NCBI GenBank assembly: GCA_029204225.1
Contig: CM055093.1
Coordinates: forward strand, 455,001 to 519,000
Length of the DNA stretch: 64,000 nt
Direction: 5' to 3'
Source of the DNA: Diphasiastrum complanatum
Taxonomy: Eukaryota > Streptophyta > Lycopodiopsida > Lycopodiales > Lycopodiaceae
This document shows positions 56,510 through 64,000 of the stretch, one piece after another. The translations under genes were made by a program, and so were the position numbers. The first letter of the stretch is position 1, and the number at the start of each line of letters is the position of its first letter. The notes under the pieces were generated by a model, which was not told the origin of the DNA, made no database searches, and worked only from the letters and a program-made list of their open reading frames with translations.

Positions 56510-57545
56510 AAGATCAACTTAGCGCCTCTCTCTCCGTAGTTGAATAGTTCTTTTTTGTAGGTGTGAGCATCTTAATTGCATAGTAAACCGGGTGATCATA
56601 CCTCTTTTCTTCCCCCGGTTGTGCTAAAACACAACCCACTACCGTTTGAGATGCAGCTGTGTGAACATGAAATGGCTTGCTCCAATCTGGTGGCCGCAAA
56701 ATTGGGGCACTCACCAAGACATCTATTACATCTCGGAATGTCTTATACCGCCGAATAGTGATTTTGTACACTGCCCCCTTTTTCAAAACTTCATATAGTA
56801 TGTGAGTCCTTTACGCATATGCATAAATATACCGGCGATGATAGCTCGTCATGCCTAGGAAAGTCTGCATCTCTTTCGTCATCTTTGGAACCCGCATATT
56901 CTTGATAACCTCTATCTTCGCCGGATCAATGGACAAACCTTCTTTCCAGATGATCTGTCCTAGTAGAACTCTGTGTCGCACACAAAAAGTGCACTTATCT
57001 GGATTCAAACTGATGCCAAATTCATAGCATCTCTGAAAACACTTCTCCAAATACTCTAGATGATTGTCCACATCACCGTACAAACAAAAACCATCCAGGA
57101 AATTTTTTATGATTCTATCCAGATAGTCATAAAATGCCTTTGTCATTACTTTTTGAAAAGCCACTGGTGAATCTTCAATCCGAATGGCATCACCTTGTAA
57201 GCGTATGCACCACATTCCGTAAACGCTACTTTCTCCCTGTCTTTCTCAACAATTTGTATTTGGTTATATCCACTAAATCCATCAAGAAAACTATACAACT
57301 CATGTCCCGCAACCTCGTCCAAGATTTGCTTTGTTAACGGCAATGGAAAATGATCCTTTATCGTAAACGATTAGGCTTACAATAATCCACACAAACTCGT
57401 AAATTATTGTATTTCTTCGGAACAATTACAATAGGACTCAGCCACGGCGTGTAGTCAATAGCATATATAAAATCAACTTTGACGAGTTTTTCAATCTCAG
57501 CTCTGACCGGTTCTGCATGTTTTGGGTTCATCCTATATCGCTGCT
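56510..57545 (-). pseudogene. Gypsy reverse transcriptase
   Basis: Minus strand: YRMNPKHAEPVRAEIEKL and WLSPIVIVPKKYNNLRVCVDY (57360-57545), LPLTKQILDEVAGHELYSFLDGFSGYNQI (57250-57343), MPFGLK, AFQKVMTKAFYDYL, FLDGFCLYGDVDNHL (57080-57120), GISLNPDKCTFCV, LLGQIIWKEGLSIDP, MQTFLGMTSYHRRYI. The active site reads F-L-D-G instead of F-L-D-D (Athila type YMDDF), so the second metal-binding Asp is lost. RNase H begins at 56786 (HVHTAASQTVVGCVL, YYAIKMLTPTKKNYSTTEREAL). Confidence 0.92.
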
Positions 57546-58550
57546 AGCGTACGGGTCGTGCATCGATGGTGACATCGATGGTGTGTTGATAAATTTCCTT
57601 TGGTACGCCCTGTAGTTCATTGTAGGACCATGAAAATACCACCTTGTACTTCTTGAACAACTTAGTTGCTCGTTGAATGAACTCTGGATCATTATTAGCA
57701 CCAATTGATATGTACTTTGGGTTGTCTTATGTCCTAAATTAATCTTTATCAGTTCTTCTCGGAAAAACTGAGTAGGATGCAATTGCGCAGGCTCCTCCTT
57801 CAATGTTCTGGACTCCTCAATAATCTCAGAAAAACTCTATGGATATTGATCCCTATTTGGATCCTCTGCTAACACTTGTTCATCTTTCTGCATTGATGCT
57901 CTTGAAGCAGCCTCAACTCCTTCAGCAACAAATAAATTAACGACCATAGATAAATGAGCCTCTCTTACCGGTATATAGTCTGGGAACAGACTTGTCAAGT
58001 GTAGATCTTCTTCAGTTTCATCCATCATTGGTTGAAATAAAAATTCTTCAACCGTTTCCACACCTACCGGCCGTAGCGCTGAATCAATGCATCCATGGTG
58101 CGTTTGCAATTGAATCTTTTTCCCTTCAGCAGGAATCATTACCACACCCGTTGCCCAATCATGCACTACCTTTGCGGCTCTTAGCCAAGGCCTTCCCAGC
58201 AACATTAGATACACATCCGTCCCTTGCAATAATTGTAATATAACAAAATTCAAAAAAAAATTCCACCACTTTAATTTTAACCAATACCTTCCAGATTTTG
58301 CCTACTGGTGAATCTTTTGTATGATTAGCCATACGGATGACTAATTGGCTCTTTTGTAAGGGTATATTATGCAGTTGCTTGTACGTATCTTTAGACATGA
58401 TACCAACGCGTGCTCCGCCATCAATTTGGATGCCCCGAGGTTGCTGCATTTGCGGTTCCTGCTGTTGGTGTGCTTGAACTGCAAATGCTCTGGTAGTTCT
58501 TACTGCTTGTAATCTTTGACAATCATTCGTCCAATGATTGTACACATTAC
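57546..58550 (-). pseudogene. Gypsy protease region and linker
   Basis: Minus strand: RGIQIDGGARVGIMSKDTYKQL (protease core, D-G-G, 58370-58440), LVIRMANHTKDSPVGKI, then FVILQLLQGTDVYLMLLGRPWL and VVHDWATGVVMIP (58120-58250), a typical plant gypsy retropepsin-like layout. The linker 57800-58110 is acidic and precedes RT. Confidence 0.85.
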
Positions 58551-59423
58551 AAATAACACAAAACCGAGTACTACTAGGACATTCATTGATATAATGTCCT
58601 TCCTGATTACAATTTCTACAAAATTTAACATTCCCCTGTCAGAATTCCGTGGTAACCACGTCATTATTCCAAGCAAATACTTGCTCTTTAGCCTTGACTT
58701 TCTTTTTATGCTTTTTAGACTTTTTCCCATCATCCGAAGAAGAATCGTCATCCGATTCCGTGGAAGTATCAGCAGACTCTGATCTGGCCTGAGTCCGAAC
58801 TTGAGGAACTGCTTCGTCGGTGGTGTCGTCTCGGTGCTTATGATATTTCTTTCTGGTCTCCTGCTCTTCCACTTGTCGAGCAACCTCCACAATGTGTTCC
58901 AATTGTTGTCCCTATAGAGATGTAGTTCCTCTACGAAGAACCTTATGCAACCCATGCTTGAAATACTTGATGCGTTTAGCGTCCGTTAATGGCTCTTGCA
59001 GTCATTTCTCCAAAACCTTGAACCTCTAGACATAGGCTGGAACATCCTCTCTTTTCTGCTTTATGGCTTGCAATCTGTCCAAAATCTCTTCATCTTCATG
59101 CTCTTTACGATATCGTTTCAAAAAGGCCCTTCGCAGCTCGTCCTAGTACCGGAACTCTTGCAATCCGTACTGCGAATACCACTGTAAAGAATTCCCTTTC
59201 AACGTGGTTGGAAATAACTCCAATTTCTGAATATCCTAGGTTTTCCGATTTGCATGGCAAACCGCTAAAAAATGTGAACATGCATGTCTGGGTCATCATG
59301 CTTTTTGCCCTTAAAACACTGAAAAATTGCCGCCTGAGTCCGGCCTATCGAGACAGCCTCCATCCCGTGAATAATCAGAGGTTTTCCCAAATCCAAACAA
59401 CCAGCACTTGTAGACATTTGTAA
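58500..59423 (-). pseudogene. Gypsy gag with double zinc knuckle
   Basis: Minus strand from about 59421 (MSTSAGCLDLGKPLIIHGME) through HDDPDMHVHIF, LFPTTLKGNSLQWYSQYG, WDELRRAFLKRYRKEHEDE (capsid domain), VARQVEEQETRKKYHKH with acidic Ser-Asp stretch (58720-58800) and two knuckles: CRNCNQEGHYINEC (58570-58620) and CVICNVYNHWTNDC (58510-58560). Several frame breaks. Start is the first Met of the conserved block; PBS lies about 80 bp upstream. Confidence 0.9.
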
Positions 59424-59500
59424 TGCTTATTCGTCCCCCTCCGATAACTCAACCCACAACTGAAAATTACTACTATCCAGAGTATGCAACCACTGAAATA

Positions 59501-59519
59501 GGTCCCGACAACGGAATCA
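59501..59519 (-). promoter_or_regulatory. Gypsy primer-binding site
   Basis: Minus strand TGATTCCGTTGTCGGGACC is a diverged form of the TGGCGCCGTTGCCGGGGA site of plant Athila/Tat elements; compare 33296-33313. It is six bases from the LTR end CCTAACA. Confidence 0.75.
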
Positions 59520-59525
59520 AAAAGG

Positions 59526-60711
59526 TGTTAGGGGGTGTTTATCTCCCTAAACTACCTGGTCCTAACTACGACAACAGAACTTCTAAATTACTGTAATCCT
59601 CTTCTAACATTAACTGCCATTGAACCTATTGTGAATTTAATGCAACATATCAAGGCCTACTACAACTTCGTGGTCTACTATAAAACTATTGAACCCGATT
59701 GCACTCCACATCAACAAAATATCTTACGACACTGCCACAACTTAACAGAGAGGAATTATTACAAACTATTGTCCATACAATGATTACAATAATATTCATG
59801 CAAAGAATTAAACACCCAATCCACATATATAACATCCTAACGTCAATTACAAGAGTCCTTGCTAATGCATAAAACAATTTACTCAATTGCATTCCATAAT
59901 TTAGCGCCAAACTCACAAGGTTACAGATTGATCAGCAAACAGAGTCAACATTGCCACTGCTTAAGAGGTCTTAGGCAAGGAAATTCTTCTAGCTGCCTGC
60001 AGTACAATGTAGAACCTGGATTACTGAACATTTAAAACACTCGGCTCTCACCCTTAGTCATCTGAACATACTACTGTCCAACCAATGTAAAATCCAAAAG
60101 CTCCCAATCCATCTCCAAATGTCCTATTTATACAACTGTGACAATACCGCAATCCAACCCTTCGTAATGATCGCCAGGGGTTGGTTAAGCTTTGCATAGA
60201 GATCGCATGGAAACCACAATTGACGACCTTGCGGTCGCTTATCGACTTCCCCCCGAGTATGACTAAACATCAACAAATCTAACAACTTTAACTTCGTAAC
60301 ATAGTTTACTCTAAAGCCGACTTGGCCTAACCTATCTACCTAACCATGTGAATGCATTTCCATTGTTAAAATAAAACTCCACATACATAACTAATTAACC
60401 TTTAATTGCATTTGGATTCAACTTATATTTACAATGTATATTCCAATGGCCACAATAGGCCTAACAATCTCCATACCAGAATGCTGGGACTGTGCATTCT
60501 GTCCAATCTCCCGGATGAACTGCAACAATCCTGGATTCATCACAGAGTGGGGGGAAGCATCAGACCTTAGATCATTTTCGCCTCTACGCTAACCTTTGTC
60601 ATGCTCATGCGCTTCCCCCTTGGCTTGATCTTGGGCCTGGGCTTCTCTTACCCATTCCTTCATGCGTCTAAATTGCCTTGTTCAACTGTTTGATTGGGGT
60701 ATTCTCCAACA
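59526..60711 (-). mobile_element. Probable 5' LTR of the minus-strand gypsy
   Basis: Minus strand runs from TGTTGGAGAATACCCC (60711) to ACCCCCTAACA (59526), 1186 bp, with TG..CA ends and correct spacing to the PBS. No coding frame inside. The matching 3' LTR was not found, so the left boundary rests on sequence ends only. These ends differ from the LTR at 52494-53226, which is therefore another family. Confidence 0.55.
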
Positions 60712-60960
60712 TACAATTAACCCGATGAGCCACTAGCAGGTCTTGTAGTAGCGGATTTGGTCCTAGCTATTAAACAAATTGCGTTGGAACTCATTTTACT
60801 TCGAGACCTTGAACTTACATTAGAAGTAGCATCATTAGAAGTAGCATTACTTCATGACCTAGAGCATTGCAAGCATAATACTATTGATTATTAGGAGGTT
60901 ACTTTACTATGTTGCTCAATGGCCTTGTTTTCTACAAATATTGAATGTTTTTTAAATTAA
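60712..60960. other. Spacer
   Basis: AT-rich, with a short duplicated ATTAGAAGTAGCATTA(C/G) word at 60820-60850. Nothing else recognised. Confidence 0.4.
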
Positions 60961-61293
60961 ATGTATTTAGAACCCTTGGTGGCTAAGGCTATGCTTCTAG
61001 TTTATGTATTGTACTTTTGTATAAAATGGAATCTTACTACAAAGGAATTAATTCCCAAAAGCAAATCTGAAGAGGTTTTCAATAATTTGTTACAAATGAA
61101 AACCATTACATTCATAATTGGATCACTAATTGTAGGTTTTAGTTTATTCCTTGTAGCACATTATTGCTCACTTGATCTAGGATCCATATTCAAGCTTGTC
61201 TTAAGATCACTCACTCACAATTACGTGTGCTATTGCTCACTTGATCTAGGCATATTCAAGCTTGTCTTAAGATCACTCACAATTACGACATGA
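60961..61293 (+). CDS. Small hydrophobic ORF of unknown status
   Basis: A 110-codon frame with ATG at 60961. It has two hydrophobic segments (residues about 10-22, and about 48-66: ITFIIGSLIVGFSLFLVAHY) and a C-terminal direct duplication of about 23 residues (C-S-L-D-L-G...FKLVLRSLT) caused by a 69-bp DNA repeat. I recognise no family and the composition is AT-driven. It lies convergent to the MCTP-like gene, some 380 bp beyond its stop, so it could also be chance sequence in the 3' flank. Confidence 0.2.
   Translation: MYLEPLVAKAMLLVYVLYFCIKWNLTTKELIPKSKSEEVFNNLLQMKTITFIIGSLIVGFSLFLVAHYCSLDLGSIFKLVLRSLTHNYVCYCSLDLGIFKLVLRSLTITT
61162..61292. repeat. 69-bp tandem duplication
   Basis: TATTGCTCACTTGATCTAGG begins at 61162 and at 61231, each followed by ATATTCAAGCTTGTCTTAAG and ATCACTCAC. 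Two copies with a 3-4 bp indel. Confidence 0.9.
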
Positions 61294-61671
61294 TACTTGA
61301 AAACGAGTTATATGCATTTTGTACAAAAGCTTTGTGATTTCAAGGTACGATTGTCTATAGTTTCATGATGATGCGCATATGAAGCTCACCATTCATAAAG
61401 ATTTATATTTTTGTTGGAACTAAGCTTGGCTATGTTGCCTTATGTGCTTTGTCCATGCCATATCTATAGATAGGATTTCTTCTTCAGACTGAGTAATTGT
61501 ATAGTTTACAGTATATTAATCAGATACCCAAATAAGGGATCACATATGCTAAGAAAGCTGCTAAATGTCTGAGTTGTTGCTAGCTGCTGCATGGATCAAG
61601 CAGCTGCAAAAACAACAGTTGATCAATACAGCAGCTTGAAGAAGGAAGATTAGCTGACTTGTGTGAAATGG
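61294..61671. other. 3' flank of the MCTP-like gene
   Basis: AT-rich, no coding frame. On the minus strand it would hold the 3' UTR; no single polyadenylation signal stands out. Confidence 0.4.
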
Positions 61672-63990
61672 CTACAAAACCAAATCTGCCAGAGACGGCA
61701 GCCTTCTGAAGAAGCTCATCGAGATGGGTGGAGTGGGCTGTCTGAATCTAGGATGTCTCATCACGTACAAGCCGAACAGGAATACAACCACACGTAATGG
61801 TGTAACATAGAGAATGAGAGCAATCAGCATGCACACAGCTATGGCGATGGCGGTTGCCCTTGGATCCCTCCAGCTGAACAATGCTACCACCCTCTCTCCT
61901 TGTGTTGCCAGATCTCCTAACACCTTCTGCACACGGGATGCCACCACCCTCAGGCGATCATACCTCACTCTTACAGTATCTGCATCTTTTGTTGTTGGGA
62001 TCGGATCGTATTCTTCATCCAACTCGTCAGGATCCACCTGATCTGCCAAGGAAAGCTTTGCGTCTATGGAAGGGGGTGATCTTGATCTGAAACGGTACTG
62101 CCATGCTCCTACAATTGAGATGTATAGGAAGAAGGTGGGCAGAATGAGCTCTGGAAAGCGAACCAGGATGAAGAATAGAAGATGCACCAGCAAGGTTGTG
62201 AGGGAATTCTTCCACTTTATGATGCCATCAAACCATGAGACGATGGCAAAGGGTCCTGACAGCAAATTCAGTATGCGGTAGTAGTTTACTTTACTCTTTC
62301 GGAGGCTCCATCCATGAGATTCTGGTTCCAGCACGTACTGCACCACCTCCTGCCTCAGAGGAGGCTCGGATCGTGCCATCCTCACAGATTGAATTTTGAC
62401 AGCTGCTGATCGCAGCATTTCTAGTTGATGCACTCCCAGAGGATGGAGGTGGTGCACCTTTGGTAGCAATGGCTGAGCATATAGCTGCATTGTATCCAGC
62501 AGCGATGTGGTTGAGAAGCGAACAGCCAGCTCTATCTCTCCCATCTTCTTCACCCCAGATTGATGAAGCATTAGCAACGGATACCTGTTTGTGTACACGC
62601 GATTGCTCTCCAGAGTAGACAATCTGATACGCACCTTTCCGATCCGCACATCCTTGCTCTGCATTGCGGCTTCGAAATTGTGGCTGTTCAGATGCCAATT
62701 GTCGATCACAGCTATGGTGAGTACTGTGCATGGATCGTATACCTCCCATGTGTAGGGCTCGTTCCAGCGAGGATTGAAGCTATCCACGATCGTCCGTGTT
62801 CTGACCCATTTCGATCCATACTTCGCCACGCAGTAGGCATCTGTGATGCCCCTGCCATCCTTGGTCTTCATGGGGAGGAGATCCTTTGCTCGGATAATGC
62901 CCAGCTCCAGCAAGCCGATGCTAGGCCGCCATAGCTGCTTCGCAGTGGGGCGAACACAGCTCAGGTTATGGATAGACTCGTCCATGACGTGGTAACCACC
63001 TTCGAAGCAGAGCCTCAGATGAACGCGGCCATGGAAGACACCTTTTGCATGGCCTTTCTTCTCCAAATTGAACCAGCGCGATGCTACCTGCCTGATGTCT
63101 ACCCTTCGCTCCACAACGCTGAGAGGAATTCTCACAAACCCCAGCTCTTCTTCCTTCTCGGGAGCAACGCGATCCTCCATGGTCAGAATCAGATCGTGCT
63201 CGAATGGTTCTGCTGCTACGAAAAGCAGATCTTCATTCCAGAGAGGGCTAGTGCTTCTCTTGGAAGATGCCTTTGTCTTCTGCATCTGAAAGCTGCCCAA
63301 TTGAACTCGTGCAATGAGATGAGGCATCCGCATTCTGTCCGTCGCTTGCACCTCCTGCGCTTCCACCACGTTCACCCGCAGATACCACATCTTTGGAGAT
63401 ATGTACACCTTCGATCGCGTGTTGGCATAACCTCCTGAATCAGATTGCCATGCCTCGGTGAAGGCTTCATCCGCCTGCGTTCCCATCCACACAGCAACCA
63501 TTATATCTCCTTTCACTCTTCCTTGATCTCTAGTTTCCTCCAGCCTATACCACTGCGGAGCGAGAGGACTATCTGGCGGCACTCGCTTTGGAATTTCATG
63601 AAGATCAAACGAGACTGATCCAAGGAATCCATCTCTGCTTGAATTGGCTTCATCCCACACGCTGATCTCCAGAACAGGGCCTCCGATCGTCTCCTTGCCG
63701 AAGGCAAAGACCTGATTCCACTCCGGGTTGAGGCTTCGCTGCTCTGGTCGAGTCCGAGCAGTCTGACTCCCCATGGCGATCCTTACGTATGGTTCGCAAC
63801 TGCCATCCGCGTCTTTTGCTGCAAGGTGTTTGGCTTTCACCACCCGGACGAACAAATACTGCATTGTCTCTACCAGTTCGTAGGTGGCTGCCTTTTCCGT
63901 GACGCTGCGAGCGATTGCCGGCTTTGTCTCCTTTAAAATATACTCTGTTGGGTGGACGATCGATGGCTGAGAGTGAAACAGCCGCTCCAT
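61672..63990 (-). CDS. Multiple C2 domain and transmembrane region protein (MCTP/FTIP family)
   Basis: Single uninterrupted exon, 772 residues. C2 domains: about 43-160 (MQYLFVRVVKAKHL, NPEWNQVFAF), about 202-325 (MWYLRVNVVEAQEV, SPLWNEDLLF) and about 358-500 (GLLELGIIRAKDLLP, DAYCVAKYG, NPRWNEPYTWEV). The PPDSPLAPQWYRLE and VWMGTQADEAF signatures are characteristic of plant MCTPs. The C-terminal PRT_C region (about 600-772) holds hydrophobic segments at about 600-640 and 721-748 and ends FFRRLPSLADLVL. Known family members tether ER to plasma membrane, often at plasmodesmata, and some traffic the florigen FT. Ca-binding positions are eroded: C2-1 has CEPYV for DPYV, C2-2 lacks the DPY motif altogether, so only C2-3 keeps most Asp. 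Length matches FTIP1-type proteins (about 770-800). The frame stays open upstream of the ATG to the window edge, so an extra N-terminal part as in QUIRKY-type members cannot be excluded. Confidence 0.95.
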   Translation of the reverse strand: MERLFHSQPSIVHPTEYILKETKPAIARSVTEKAATYELVETMQYLFVRVVKAKHLAAKDADGSCEPYVRIAMGSQTARTRPEQRSLNPEWNQVFAFGKETIGGPVLEISVWDEANSSRDGFLGSVSFDLHEIPKRVPPDSPLAPQWYRLEETRDQGRVKGDIMVAVWMGTQADEAFTEAWQSDSGGYANTRSKVYISPKMWYLRVNVVEAQEVQATDRMRMPHLIARVQLGSFQMQKTKASSKRSTSPLWNEDLLFVAAEPFEHDLILTMEDRVAPEKEEELGFVRIPLSVVERRVDIRQVASRWFNLEKKGHAKGVFHGRVHLRLCFEGGYHVMDESIHNLSCVRPTAKQLWRPSIGLLELGIIRAKDLLPMKTKDGRGITDAYCVAKYGSKWVRTRTIVDSFNPRWNEPYTWEVYDPCTVLTIAVIDNWHLNSHNFEAAMQSKDVRIGKVRIRLSTLESNRVYTNRYPLLMLHQSGVKKMGEIELAVRFSTTSLLDTMQLYAQPLLPKVHHLHPLGVHQLEMLRSAAVKIQSVRMARSEPPLRQEVVQYVLEPESHGWSLRKSKVNYYRILNLLSGPFAIVSWFDGIIKWKNSLTTLLVHLLFFILVRFPELILPTFFLYISIVGAWQYRFRSRSPPSIDAKLSLADQVDPDELDEEYDPIPTTKDADTVRVRYDRLRVVASRVQKVLGDLATQGERVVALFSWRDPRATAIAIAVCMLIALILYVTPLRVVVFLFGLYVMRHPRFRQPTPPISMSFFRRLPSLADLVL

Positions 63991-64000
63991 CCTCGCCTCC

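Noticed and set aside
52494-60711. One complete gypsy element from the LTR at 52494 to the LTR at 59526-60711
   Set aside because: The LTR ends differ (CCACTACA against CCCCCTAACA) and the sequences are not alike, so two families are adjacent.
62291-62749. 152- and 156-codon ORFs within the MCTP-like gene
   Set aside because: Alternative frames of a long intact coding sequence with strong domain evidence.

Overview
This window is almost certainly nuclear DNA of a land plant with a repeat-rich genome. The evidence is one long intact gene of the plant MCTP/FTIP family at the right edge, introns of plant type (GT..AG), a degenerate TTTAGGG (plant telomere type) array, long CT/GA microsatellites, and wall-to-wall decayed Ty1/copia and Ty3/gypsy retrotransposons with the primer-binding sites usual in plants. 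I cannot fix the clade from sequence alone; a seed-free plant or a gymnosperm would fit the load of old, unpurged elements, but that is inference.

Layout. 1-1850: no confident gene, short diverged tandem repeats. 1850-3160: remnant of a chromodomain gypsy element (minus). 3160-5400: no gene, CT tract, 72-bp tandem duplication. 5419-6995: gypsy pol (plus) with an inverted reverse-transcriptase scrap at its left end, then an unrecognised ORF (7394-9060) and an LTR (9150-9854) that ends inside a copia integrase. 9855-12407: that copia element (minus, gag to integrase, PBS, LTR), itself abutting a chromovirus-type gypsy (12408-15172, minus). 15173-18090: leader, LTR and PBS sequences. 18090-26110: rearranged copia (plus), two partial copies in tandem, interrupted by an inverted LTR piece, a spliced methyltransferase-like pseudogene (23270-24475) and a 367-bp MITE. 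26208-33450: gypsy gag (minus), split cleanly by a complete copia element (26997-31650) with matching 5-bp target duplication CTGGT. 33450-35230: gypsy pol (plus). 35236-37145: copia tails and LTRs in both orientations. 37449-38997: CT tract, telomere-like minisatellite, GA tract. 39033-42940: copia with both LTRs and an internal deletion. 42941-48660: AT-rich, a gag remnant and unknown ORFs. 48889-52493: a spliced gene ending in a SET-like domain, followed by a CACTA (Tnp2/Transposase_21) transposase, cut by the second copy of the LTR seen at 9150. 52494-54300: that LTR with its ORF, plus a striking palindrome cluster. 54540-60711: Athila/Tat-type gypsy (minus) from integrase tail to 5' LTR, carrying a second MITE copy. 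60961-61293: short ORF of doubtful status. 61672-63990: MCTP-like gene (minus).

How it works together: only the MCTP-like gene looks functional. Everything else is nested mobile DNA in which stop codons are mostly C-to-T/G-to-A changes (tryptophan or arginine codons turned into stops), as expected of DNA that was cytosine-methylated and silenced. The two most unusual pieces are modifying-enzyme-like genes sitting inside mobile DNA: the SET-domain ORF coupled to the CACTA transposase, and the intron-containing D-I-P-Y-G-F protein resembling a DNA methyltransferase.
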